Positions 1 through 6,646 of a stretch of DNA of 9,867 nt are shown here, piece after piece. Every line of letters starts with the position of its first letter. Positions within the stretch are counted from its first letter, which is position 1. The stretch is from Pirellulales bacterium (GTDB lineage Bacteria; Planctomycetota; Planctomycetia; Pirellulales; JAICIG01): NCBI GenBank assembly GCA_025924495.1, contig JAICIG010000298.1, positions 1 through 9,867 of the forward strand. The letters run 5' to 3'. A model generated the notes under the pieces. It had not been told where the DNA came from. It was given only the letters and a program-made list of their open reading frames with translations, and searched no databases. Both the position numbers and the translations under genes were made by a program.

Positions 1-967
1 CGACGGCGATGCTCGCGCCCAGGTCGCTGTTGGCGCCGCCCACGAAGGTCGAATAATCGAGCGTCGGATCGATGACCAAGGGGAACGAGGCATCGTAACT
101 GCCGAGGGAGAAGCTGACGCGATCGGTCCCCTGAAGCACGAATTGCCCCGCAATCGGCAGACGTCCGCTGGCCGTGTCTTGATAGACGGTTGGCGCTTTT
201 TCCACGAGGTCGCCTTGGGACGTGTGGATGAGCAGGTTGCCGGAGCTGTCGATGCTTAAGCCGCTGGCGCCTGCGATTTGCAGTTGAATCTGCTTGGGAT
301 CGGCGCCAGGGGCGATCTGGAAATCGTACTCTATCTGCTGCTGGTTGCCGTGGAACACCGCGTTGACGCCCGAGTACAGGTTCTGGTATTCGACCTGGCC
401 GAAGTTGGCCACGTCGGCGTGCCACTGGCTCGGATCGTTGCCGATCAAGTAGTTGCTCACGCTCTGCTGCTTGCCGAGTCCGATCACGGTGGCGTTTGCA
501 TTGGCGCCCACGAACTGCATGCTGATCGCCGTGCCCGCGATCGCGCCATTTGCCGGGAAGGCCGAGTTGCCAGCGGACGATGACGACGAAGCAACCTGAT
601 GCAAGTCGATGACGGCGCCGCTGCCGGTCAGAAACATGGAATATCCAGCGCCACGCGCGAGAAAATCGACCCGGCTGTCGGCCTGTCCCTGATTGGCCTC
701 GAAAGTCAGCGGAAGCTGCGCGTACTGCTGCTGCACCAGGCTGGCCTTCGCGACATCGGCTGCGGAAGTCGCCGCGACGCCGGGAGCGGCAGTATCGATC
801 GCCAGCAATCGCCTGTCCTCAAGCCGCTCGATGGCGCCAGGCGAGTTCGCGGATCGGTTCCGGCGACGAACGCTCGCCGAGCTGCCACTTCGTGACCAGC
901 GTTTCCTCGGCTCGCTCCCATGAAACCGTCCTGCTCCCACGACTGGTCTTTTGAACCACAAGCTCAT
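1..967 (-). CDS. LEPR-XLL / SBBP beta-propeller repeat surface protein, N-terminal part (3' end outside window)
   Basis: The minus strand is open for 322 codons from an ATG at 967 to the left edge. An in-frame TAA lies at 1021-1019, no other ATG, GTG or TTG lies between it and the ATG, and GGAG sits 7 nt upstream. The first ~45 residues are rich in Arg and Lys and end in IERLEDRRLLA, with LEDRRLLA at residues 49-56. This matches the LEPR-XLL N-terminal signature of large planctomycete secreted proteins. From residue ~85 comes LPLTFEANQGQ, then DFLARGAGYSMFLT, NYLIGNDPSQW and FPLVIDPTLDYSTFVGG. This is the conserved domain (DUF7948-like) that precedes SBBP repeats, and the final visible residues begin the first repeat. 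By family knowledge the full protein is probably much longer, exported and built of beta-propeller repeats. Its binding partner or substrate cannot be read from this part. The family call is strong; the cellular role is unknown. Confidence 0.9.
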   Translation of the reverse strand, partial: MSLWFKRPVVGAGRFHGSEPRKRWSRSGSSASVRRRNRSANSPGAIERLEDRRLLAIDTAAPGVAATSAADVAKASLVQQQYAQLPLTFEANQGQADSRVDFLARGAGYSMFLTGSGAVIDLHQVASSSSSAGNSAFPANGAIAGTAISMQFVGANANATVIGLGKQQSVSNYLIGNDPSQWHADVANFGQVEYQNLYSGVNAVFHGNQQQIEYDFQIAPGADPKQIQLQIAGASGLSIDSSGNLLIHTSQGDLVEKAPTVYQDTASGRLPIAGQFVLQGTDRVSFSLGSYDASFPLVIDPTLDYSTFVGGANSDLGASIAV

Positions 968-1347
968 TGCTGTTCTCCACGGCTTTGATCGAATTGCTTG
1001 CCTGGCACGCTTGGCCAGTTAGCGCTTCGACGCAAGGAGAGCGCTGGGCCTTGTCATGCAAGTACGGCGTTGACGATTGGTCGACCAGAACAACTCGCGT
1101 ACCAAGAACGGGGGAATCGACAGAATTGTTCCCATGAATCATGTTGAGCAACGCGAATTAGAGGCTCGCTGCCGCGAAGAAGTCGTTCCACGAAATCGCA
1201 AGCGCCCCCTGCGATGCATCGGCGCTCGAACAGAATGTGTCATATCGGCGCGCTAGCGCTGCGAGCGTGCACACAAACGCCTCGCCGCTCCACCGGGTTC
1301 TTCCTCCTTCTATTTCTCTCTGTCTAGGAGAGCACGAGAGGGCGCGG
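968..1347. other. Intergenic stretch upstream of the LEPR-XLL gene; no gene supported
   Basis: This stretch should carry the promoter of the minus-strand surface-protein gene, but I see no convincing -35/-10 pair. A minus-strand reading frame at 819-1151 starts here, but it overlaps the start of the surface protein in another frame, lacks domain-like sequence and is not called. Near 1305-1340 a pyrimidine-rich run is followed by a purine-rich run; I give it no function. Confidence 0.6.
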
Positions 1348-1555
1348 TTGTCGAAGGCGGCCAAGATGTCCGCACGAATGTGGCCATCTTGGGCGCAGCC
1401 GCCGCCCTGCGTCTGTAGGGAACGGCCTCTGTGCCGTTCCGAGAATTGCTTTCGACGCTGCATCGATCGCGCTTCAGCGGAACGCCAGAGACGGCGTGCC
1501 CTACGGGTTCGGTTGCCGAAGGCGGCCAAGATGTCTGCACGAATGTGGCCATCTT
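1348..1555. repeat. Composite palindromic repeat, block 1 (order a-b-a)
   Basis: Two copies of an 'a' element (from 1348 and from 1513, 165 bp apart) flank one 'b' element (1414-1504). Element a begins TTG(T/C)CGAAGGCGG and holds the inverted pair CCAAGATG / CATCTTGG around a spacer of about 15 nt. Element b is a long imperfect palindrome opening with TGTAGGGAACGGCCTCTG and closing with the near-complement CAGAGACGGCGTGCCCTAC. The second 'a' copy diverges right after CCATCTT and lacks the GGGCGCAGCC that follows it in the other copies with an intact 3' part. Reading frames cross this block on both strands only because the repeats lack stops. Confidence 0.85.
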
Positions 1556-1565
1556 CGTCCTCTGG

Positions 1566-1743
1566 ATGCCGGCCGCTTGCCGGCCGGAGTCTCACGCTGG
1601 CAAGCTATCTACGCTCCAACCCAACCGTTTCCCCGCCCTTGGCAGCACGCCTCGGGCGTGCTGCGAGCGGTGAGACAACGATATTTCATCCGCCGCTTGT
1701 TCTAGCAGCCAACGTCAGCAACCGCCCGGCAAGCAGGCGGCAT
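1566..1743. repeat. Inverted-repeat element between the two composite blocks
   Basis: The left arm (1566-1601) starts ATGCCGGCCGCTTGCCGG. The right arm (1708-1743), read in reverse complement, starts ATGCCGCCTGCTTGCCGG. By hand alignment 28 of 36 positions match. Inside lies a perfect 10-bp stem with a 3-nt loop (GCAGCACGCC at 1642-1651, GGCGTGCTGC at 1655-1664). The size of about 180 bp, terminal inverted repeats and absence of coding fit a small non-autonomous or REP-like element. No transposase is nearby and I could not identify target-site duplications, so mobility is inference. Confidence 0.6.
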
Positions 1744-1782
1744 GGCAAGGCGTCGCACGTCTTCCAACAATCCGGACGCGTC

Positions 1783-2126
1783 TTGTCACCGAAGCCTCCC
1801 AAGTTTCCCGCACGAACCTGGCCATCTTGGGCGCAGCCGTCCTGCGTCTGTAGGGAACGGCCTCTATGCTGCTGGCGCGAACTGCTTTCGGCGCTGCACC
1901 AATCGCGCTTCGGCGGAACGCCAGGGACGGCGTTCCCTACAGCTCTCGTTGTCGAAGGCGGCCAAGATTCCCTCACAAACTTGGCCATCTTGGGCGCAGC
2001 CGCCCTGCGTCTGTAGGGAACGGCCTCTGTGCCGCTGGCGGGAAGTGCTTTCGACGTTACACCGATCGCGCATCGGCAGGACGCCGGAGCCGGCGTTCCC
2101 TACGGGCCTCGTTGCCAAAGGCGGCC
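1783..2126. repeat. Composite palindromic repeat, block 2 (order a-b-a-b-partial a)
   Basis: Element a recurs from 1783, 1949 and, truncated, 2112. Element b recurs at 1849-1941 and 2012-2103. The spacing of 'a' copies (166 and 163 bp) matches block 1. The ends of b are best preserved at 1849-1941, where TGTAGGGAACG is exactly complementary to CGTTCCCTACA. The centre of b (for example TGCTTTCG(A/G)CG) is also shared by all three copies, so the whole unit was duplicated and not only the stems. The copy at 1783 has a diverged 5' arm. No coding capacity is supported. Confidence 0.85.
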
Positions 2127-2622
2127 GTGCAAAGCTGGCTAACTGCGGCGCTCTGCCGTCGCCGTTCGCCGCGGTGCATGCGCGCCGCGACCGCAGGCGA
2201 CGCGTGATGCAGGATATCTGCCAACTGGCTTGGGATTCCAGAAGAGCCAATGGGACGCAGTTTGTTCGCGGCAGGGGATTGGAAAAGCCTGAAACGCCCA
2301 CGAGATTTGCTCGGCGAGCCGACGCGGCATGGCTCATGCCGCCGTGCCCGCCGGACAGCACAACTCCGGTCGCCTTGCCGCCTTCGCTGCACTGCCGCCG
2401 CTGGCAGACGAGTTTCGCCTGCATCGCCTTGGTAGGGAGGCCGGTCCCGCCGCGAGTCGCCAGCAATTATTCCTACCTTCCCGGCGGGTCTGATACAATT
2501 CCCGGATCGCGTGCGCAAATGAACTCCGCGGCTTAGGTTGGCAGCGTTTTGTCAGCTACCGTTTCGCGACGGCACGCTCACGCGCTTTACTTCATCCGTC
2601 AAGACCGCCTGACGCGTTCATT
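2127..2622. other. Intergenic stretch between the repeat cluster and the lipoprotein gene
   Basis: About 500 bp with no supported gene. Frames open here on both strands are continuations of the stop-poor repeat region and are rich in Arg, Ala and Pro without domain-like sequence. TACAAT at 2494-2499 resembles a -10 hexamer about 125 bp before the next start, but no matching -35 is visible at the right spacing. GGTAGG (2431-2436) and CCTACC (2472-2477) are complementary, though the pairing does not extend further. Confidence 0.5.
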
Positions 2623-3288
2623 ATGAACTCAACGCGAATCATCCCGCTGCTGCTGGCAGTCGCATGCATATCGGGCTGCGCGGACCAACCGGAAATGGCC
2701 CGTAGCTCCCATGCGTCTGCAGCGAAAAAATATAGCAACGAGGAACTTCTCCGCGCGGTTAAAGACGCCAACCGCGCCGCGGCGGCTGCTACGCCTCCCC
2801 AGCCGACGATCATGCTACCCGAAGCGAACGATTGGGTTCGCACCGAACCGCGGCCTCTTCCGCCCGAAGAGCATGGTTTTACAGTCGCCTATGATCATCC
2901 CAGCGGCCTCTCGGTGACCCTCTATCAATTCACGCTCGGGCTAAGCGTCATTCCGGACGATTTGAGCGCTGGCCCGGTTCAAAATGCAATGACACGCGCC
3001 AAGGCCGGAATCGAGCAGGCGGTGCAGCTCGGCTATTGGCAAGCCGCCCAAGAAACCGACCATGGCATCGTTCGGCTGGGCGACTCGGCAAAGCAGGCGA
3101 TTTGGTGTCGACATCTGCTCACCGTCAATGGCCACACCGCGCCGTCCGACACCTACGTGTGGTCGCACAACAACACCCTGTTCAAGCTCCGGTGTACCGG
3201 TCGTTCCCGCGACTCCGAAGCAGAAGGCAAGGCTCTTTCCGAATTATTAACGGCTCTGGGCGACGCATGCAGATCGGGTGCTCGGTAG
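2623..3288 (+). CDS. Putative lipoprotein of unknown function (221 aa)
   Basis: The N-terminus is a typical type II (lipoprotein) signal: MNSTR, a hydrophobic stretch IIPLLLAVAC, then the lipobox ISGC with the lipidated Cys at residue 19. The residues after it (ADQPEMARSS) form a polar tether. The mature protein should be anchored to a membrane and face the periplasm. Residues ~75-215 form one soluble domain that includes GFTVAYDHPSGLSVTLYQFT and a later stretch with IWCRHLLTVNGH and TLFKLRCTGRS. The latter contains two Cys (162 and 191) that could pair in the periplasm. I do not recognise the domain. The pattern of strands and a C-terminal helix (EAEGKALSELLTALGDACRS) suggests a small mixed alpha/beta fold. 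The gene stands alone after the repeat cluster, and the next gene starts 114 bp later. The call as a gene is firm; the function is unknown. Confidence 0.8.
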   Translation: MNSTRIIPLLLAVACISGCADQPEMARSSHASAAKKYSNEELLRAVKDANRAAAAATPPQPTIMLPEANDWVRTEPRPLPPEEHGFTVAYDHPSGLSVTLYQFTLGLSVIPDDLSAGPVQNAMTRAKAGIEQAVQLGYWQAAQETDHGIVRLGDSAKQAIWCRHLLTVNGHTAPSDTYVWSHNNTLFKLRCTGRSRDSEAEGKALSELLTALGDACRSGAR

Positions 3289-3402
3289 CGCATGCCGCAC
3301 GACAAACGGAAGCACGCGTGCCGGTTTGGCGGCTGGCTCGCTTCGCTCGGCGATGCATTGCCGGCCGTGTGATCCGCAACGCTATTTGTAAAGGCAAAGC
3401 TC

Positions 3403-3951
3403 GTGGACTCGAATCCATATCAACCGCCATCCGCGTCAAGCTCTACGCCGGTCGCGCGACCTTGGCCGCTCAGCATTTTATTTGCGATGATAGCGGGGCT
3501 GCCGCTCGCCATCGACGTCGCCGTCTTACTTTCGACAGGGACGACTGGTCGATTTATCTGGCTTCTTCAGCAGGCGGCGCCGATTGTGATCGTCGCATGG
3601 CCGATCTCCGTTCCAATCGCCATCTGGATCTGGTACGCATTCAAAGCTGCATCAGATACGGGTGAACTCGACAGTCCTCGCCTTGTCTGGCTGGCGCCAT
3701 TGATCGTAATTCCGATAACAGTGCTCGTCTGGGGCGCCGTATTTGCCCATTCGCGCGGTCAGGGATTCGCTCAATGGCAACTGGCAGTCGTGCATTGGGC
3801 GTTTTTCGCCTCAGCTGCGATTGGCATGCTTGCTATTGCATTCAATCGCGGGCGGCGCTCATTGGTCGCCGCATCCACGATGATGCTCATGCTGATTTCA
3901 TTTTCATGCTGCTTCATAGCAGGCTCATCAGTCACCGGCGATTGGCTATGA
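3403..3951 (+). CDS. Small integral membrane protein with N-terminal NPYQPP motif (182 aa)
   Basis: The start is a GTG at 3403, with AAGG 8 nt upstream. The N-terminus MDSNPYQPPSASSS carries an NPYxxP motif of a kind I associate with many planctomycete membrane proteins; its role is not known to me. Five hydrophobic segments follow, at roughly residues 23-45, 57-79, 95-115, 126-147 and 154-175, joined by short loops (for example KAASDTGELDSPR and HSRGQGFAQ). No charged or catalytic residues stand out inside the helices, so transport or enzyme activity cannot be claimed. The C-terminus ends a few residues after the last helix. It has no clear operon partner: the next gene begins 174 bp later. 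The start could instead be internal, but the motif argues for this one. Confidence 0.7.
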   Translation: MDSNPYQPPSASSSTPVARPWPLSILFAMIAGLPLAIDVAVLLSTGTTGRFIWLLQQAAPIVIVAWPISVPIAIWIWYAFKAASDTGELDSPRLVWLAPLIVIPITVLVWGAVFAHSRGQGFAQWQLAVVHWAFFASAAIGMLAIAFNRGRRSLVAASTMMLMLISFSCCFIAGSSVTGDWL

Positions 3952-4125
3952 AACTGGCGCATAATTGTGTAAACCGAAGGTACGGTTCAGGTCGAATTTG
4001 AAATCAGCGTCAACTGCCGCCACGCGGTTAGGTGGAGTTGCGGCAAGTCGGGTACGCGCCGCGGCCCCAGTAGCAAGGCGCGCGGAAGCGTGAAATGTTG
4101 AGTTTTAGCGTTCGGATAGAGAAGC

Positions 4126-4437
4126 ATGATGAGTCGCGTTGGCGAACAACGGCGGGCGGATTTCAAGCAGGCGATGGGGGAGTGTTTCGCTGAATGCGTC
4201 AGCCCGCCTGTACCGTCAGAAAACGCTTCGGCCCACGAATGCTGCGAGCCCATCTGGGCCGTTGCGGGGCGTCACGTTACGCCGCGAAGTCTGGCCTCGC
4301 TCAGGGAAGACCAAATCGATTCTCTGAGCAAGAAGTTCGGCGAGTGGTTTGATTCCCCCGCTCCCGCGGTCGAGCAGGTCCAAGAAGCGATTGCGCGCAC
4401 GTTGGCGCGATGGCCAATAGGGTCGCTTGGTGAATAG
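4126..4437 (+). CDS. Hypothetical protein (103 aa)
   Basis: This short soluble protein starts MMSRVGEQRRADFKQAMGECF. AGAGAAG lies just upstream of the ATG, and the second Met (4129) is an equally good start. The sequence looks mostly helical: an N-terminal helix (~5-24), a Cys/Pro-containing middle (ECVSPPVP, HECCEP), and two C-terminal helices (SLREDQIDSLSKKFGEWF and VEQVQEAIARTLARWP). Five Cys (20, 24, 39, 40 and one in the surrounding segment only if counted loosely; four are certain) lie in the first half, but they do not form a clean CxxC pair. I do not recognise a family. The gene lies 113 bp before the next start, so co-transcription with the trio at 4551-6376 is possible but not shown. 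It is among the least certain gene calls in the window. Confidence 0.45.
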   Translation: MMSRVGEQRRADFKQAMGECFAECVSPPVPSENASAHECCEPIWAVAGRHVTPRSLASLREDQIDSLSKKFGEWFDSPAPAVEQVQEAIARTLARWPIGSLGE

Positions 4438-4550
4438 TTGCAGAACAAATGTACGCGCCGGAGCGGTGGAGGGGGCGATTTGACTTGGAGCACAAAACGC
4501 GGTGGCCGTTTAGTGCTCGGCGTTGGTCCGGAATTCGCAAAGGAGCGACC

Positions 4551-4832
4551 ATGACCGCTCGCGCCGCGCTTGTCTTCCTCGCTCTCTCCGTGGCGTCGGC
4601 CAGGGCGGAGCCTCCGCTCCCGCCGGATGACCTGTCTAAGGCCTACGACGCCGCGCTCGCGGAACTGTGCGCCGGCAAGGACCGGCAGAGTATCGCCGAC
4701 CGCCTCAAGCCGGCGGTCGAGAAGAATCCGGCCAGCAACTATGCGCCCGTCGCCAGCGCCTTTGGGCGGTCGGTCGCTGAGGCAATCGGACGTATTGACG
4801 CTGATGGCATTGCAGCCGACCTAGCCGCCTGA
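4551..4832 (+). CDS. Small exported protein, possibly a truncated remnant (93 aa)
   Basis: The start at ATG 4551 is chosen because AAAGGAG (4539-4545) sits 5 nt upstream and because the product begins with a good Sec signal peptide: MTARAALVFLALSVASARA, with likely cleavage after ARA (residue 19). The frame is open upstream to 4449, but that part is Arg/Trp-rich and looks non-coding. The mature part (~74 aa) is helical: DDLSKAYDAALAELCAGKDRQSIADRLKPAVEKNPASNY is split into two helices by a GKD turn and is followed by ASAFGRSVAEAIGRID. It resembles the opening segment of a longer exported protein more than a full domain, so it may have lost its 3' part. It has a single Cys in the mature chain. 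It is the first gene of a likely operon: its stop codon lies inside the ribosome-binding region of the next gene. Confidence 0.65.
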   Translation: MTARAALVFLALSVASARAEPPLPPDDLSKAYDAALAELCAGKDRQSIADRLKPAVEKNPASNYAPVASAFGRSVAEAIGRIDADGIAADLAA

Positions 4833-4843
4833 GGAGGCGTTAG
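4821..4843 (+). promoter_or_regulatory. Hairpin over stop codon and Shine-Dalgarno at the 4832/4845 gene junction
   Basis: CGCCT (4826-4830) pairs with AGGCG (4835-4839) around the loop GAGG, and CTA (4821-4823) can extend the stem with TAG (4841-4843). The Shine-Dalgarno AGGAGG (4832-4837) of the downstream gene lies half in the loop and half in the 3' arm, 7 nt before the ATG at 4845. The TGA of the upstream gene is at 4830-4832. Ribosomes ending there would open the stem, which suggests translational coupling. Seen: stem and SD. Inferred: coupling. Confidence 0.5.
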
Positions 4844-4844
4844 C

Positions 4845-5582
4845 ATGCCCGCTATTACTTGCGCGCGGGATGAATCGCGATTGTCGCTTCTACGGCCGTG
4901 CATGGCCAATGATTACACTTTGGAGGTTGCGCGTCCCTACACGCCGTTCGACCCCTTCGCCGACCCTGACGGGTTCCCTCTCTGCTGCATCTCGAAACGA
5001 ACAGTCGTCTATTCCTGCGGGGTAATCGCCCGAAACGACGACAACGTCGTACATAACCACCCCGCACAAGAGATTCAGTTGTGCAAGCGTCTTGCTGCCA
5101 AGGCAGCCGCGGCGGTCGAAGGGCTGGAGGTCGGCATGGGGTCCGAAGGTACGCCGGTGATCTTTGACGAGTCTGGAAAGACCGTCTGGGGAACAGACGG
5201 CTTTTCCCCGTTTTTCGTCGCCGCGAAAACAGGCGACAAGGTTCAGAAGCGGCTCTCCGACGCGCTCATTCGGAGGAAGTTTGGCGACGTCATTTTCCCA
5301 GATTGCATCGTTCGAGTTGAAGCGCTCCGCGAAAAAGGTGCATGGTGGGAGAACGTCCTCCAGTGGTACTCGGGATCGGAGGAGGACGAGCGAATCTCGG
5401 AACTTGCCCAATGGCGAAAGACGATCGAGTGGTTTGCCGCTCAGAAGGCATTCGTCGATACCGCCTTTGTCATGATCGGCGATGGCCCGGAGCATGGCGG
5501 TGCGCACTTTCCAAGACTTGCCATTGGGCTCACCAAGGCGGGAAGTCTCGCTGGCATAATAGGCGTCGTTGTGCATACATGA
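4845..5582 (+). CDS. Uncharacterised cytosolic protein (245 aa), middle gene of a trio
   Basis: The start at 4845 has a near-ideal Shine-Dalgarno (AGGAGG, 7 nt spacing). An internal Met at residue 20 is an alternative but lacks such a site. There is no signal peptide or membrane helix. The N-terminal third has several Cys (6, 19, 47, 48, 58, 80) and the segment DDNVVHNHPAQEIQLCKRLAA split by a His-rich turn. The middle (GTPVIFDESGKTVWG, then FSPFFVAAKTGDKV) looks like a beta-rich core. The C-terminal half is helical and Trp-rich (GAWWENVLQWY, then ELAQWRKTIEWFAAQKAF) and ends with an apolar Gly-rich tail (AGSLAGIIGVVVHT). I recognise no family. Codon use and reading frame favour the plus strand over the equally long minus-strand frame at 4890-5630. 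The SUKH gene follows 50 bp later, so a shared role is plausible. Confidence 0.7.
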   Translation: MPAITCARDESRLSLLRPCMANDYTLEVARPYTPFDPFADPDGFPLCCISKRTVVYSCGVIARNDDNVVHNHPAQEIQLCKRLAAKAAAAVEGLEVGMGSEGTPVIFDESGKTVWGTDGFSPFFVAAKTGDKVQKRLSDALIRRKFGDVIFPDCIVRVEALREKGAWWENVLQWYSGSEEDERISELAQWRKTIEWFAAQKAFVDTAFVMIGDGPEHGGAHFPRLAIGLTKAGSLAGIIGVVVHT

Positions 5583-5632
5583 GATCCCCAGAAGTTTCGT
5601 GTAAACGAATCGGCCCAGGAGGGTGAGCATTG

Positions 5633-6376
5633 ATGTCGCTCAAGGAACTCGCCGCGATCGTCCCCCCGCCGAAGAGCGCAAAGGAAGTTCGCCCTGCAAG
5701 ACGATGGGAACAAGCCGAGCGGGAACTCGGGCTCAAACTGCCGGCTGACTACCGACAATTTGTACATACGTATGGCACCGGGTTATTTGCCGGCCTTTAC
5801 TGGGTTCACACGCCGTACTGCAAGAACCCCTACGGAAATCTTGCTCGGTACGTGGAGATGATCTCCAAAGACCTTCGCTCGCGCGACGACGTTCCGTTCG
5901 CCATCCACCCAGACCGGCCGGGGTTACTGCTGTGGGGGCATGACGAAAACGGCAATTACTATTACTGGCTGACCAAGGGAAGGCCAGACCAGTGGACCGT
6001 CGTGACAGAAAGTGTCCGGGGGACCGGGTTCGCCAAGCACAAACGCTCGATGACCGGATACCTACTCGGCGTCCAGCAACTCAAGATTCTTCCGCTGGCC
6101 AGTGGTTATCCGCCTCTGGTGATGCGTTGTCCCTGCGAAACGTGCGCTGGATGGGCGAGAGGTTCACATGACATGGCGGCTGAGTGGCTGTGTGAAACGT
6201 GTGGTTATGAGTGGCCAGATCGCGAGTCGTTTGAGCAGGATATTGCAGAGGCGATCCAAAGGCTCCCGCACCGCCGGGCTTGCTATGTCAAAAAACGCGG
6301 CCACTTTTACCCGGCACCTCCTGAAAGGGAACCAGCCGACTACAAGAAGCGGGTGCGCAAGGAACTGGATGATTGA
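5633..6376 (+). CDS. SUKH (SMI1/KNR4) domain protein with C-terminal zinc-ribbon-like segment (247 aa)
   Basis: The ATG at 5633 follows AGGAGGG by 9 nt; a TTG directly before it (5630) is a possible alternative start. Residues ~20-155 carry the SUKH pattern: W25 and E27 in the first helix, then ELGLKLPADYRQFVHTYGTG (31-50), and later GLLLWGHDENGNYYYW with PDQWTVV (97-124). After the domain come C168xxC171 (with an extra C166) and C187xxC190, spaced like a small zinc ribbon, then a basic tail (KKRGHFYP, YKKRVRKELDD). SUKH proteins are known as immunity proteins of polymorphic toxins and as other protein-binding modules. The role as immunity protein here is inference, because no toxin is visible in the window. 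It is the last gene of the 4551-6376 trio. The family call is strong; the zinc binding is likely but unproven. Confidence 0.85.
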   Translation: MSLKELAAIVPPPKSAKEVRPARRWEQAERELGLKLPADYRQFVHTYGTGLFAGLYWVHTPYCKNPYGNLARYVEMISKDLRSRDDVPFAIHPDRPGLLLWGHDENGNYYYWLTKGRPDQWTVVTESVRGTGFAKHKRSMTGYLLGVQQLKILPLASGYPPLVMRCPCETCAGWARGSHDMAAEWLCETCGYEWPDRESFEQDIAEAIQRLPHRRACYVKKRGHFYPAPPEREPADYKKRVRKELDD

Positions 6377-6646
6377 GCGTGCGTGCGGCGTCGAGCCATG
6401 ACGTTGCACTTGCCGCGTCCGGCATGGTGTTCTCCCGGCTTTAGATTATGGCAATACAATTGCCGCAAGAATTACTGGATCGAGGACGGCGATATGAAAT
6501 CAGGTGTGGTCTGCATCCAACGCCCATGGCGATGAGTGCGGACGAACCAGGCGCCCAACCTTCCGATGCGGGCATGTATACTTATCCAGTATCACCGCTC
6601 GCCGTGCATAGCGGGCAGGTGAGCTTTATCGTGCGGCGTAGAACAT
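6377..6646. other. Gap between SUKH and TPR genes; possible decayed coding sequence
   Basis: No gene is convincingly supported. A plus-strand frame at 6448-6753 is open (101 codons) but runs 107 bp into the next gene in another frame. In a second frame, the codons before and after 6476 read YWIEDGDMKSGVVCIQRPWR and then stop; this looks more protein-like than its surroundings. Both could be remnants of a former gene, but neither can be assigned. Confidence 0.4.

Noticed and set aside
819..1151. Minus-strand frame of 110 codons
   Set aside because: It overlaps the start of the LEPR-XLL surface protein in a different frame, and that protein is clearly the real gene.
1348..2126. CRISPR-like array
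   Set aside because: The period is about 165 bp, the units are palindromic over most of their length, and there are no short unique spacers or cas genes.
1237..2536. Several long overlapping frames on both strands across the repeat region
   Set aside because: They exist because the GC-rich palindromic repeats contain few stops; their products repeat the DNA repeats and have no domain-like sequence.
3399..3417. tRNA T-loop-like sequence (ACTCGAATCC)
   Set aside because: It lacks the GGTTC core, and no acceptor stem or anticodon arm is present around it; it is the start of the membrane-protein gene.
4890..5630. Long minus-strand open frame (246 codons) opposite the 245-aa gene
   Set aside because: The plus-strand frame has an ideal ribosome-binding site, fits the operon and has more natural composition; the minus frame is its antisense shadow.
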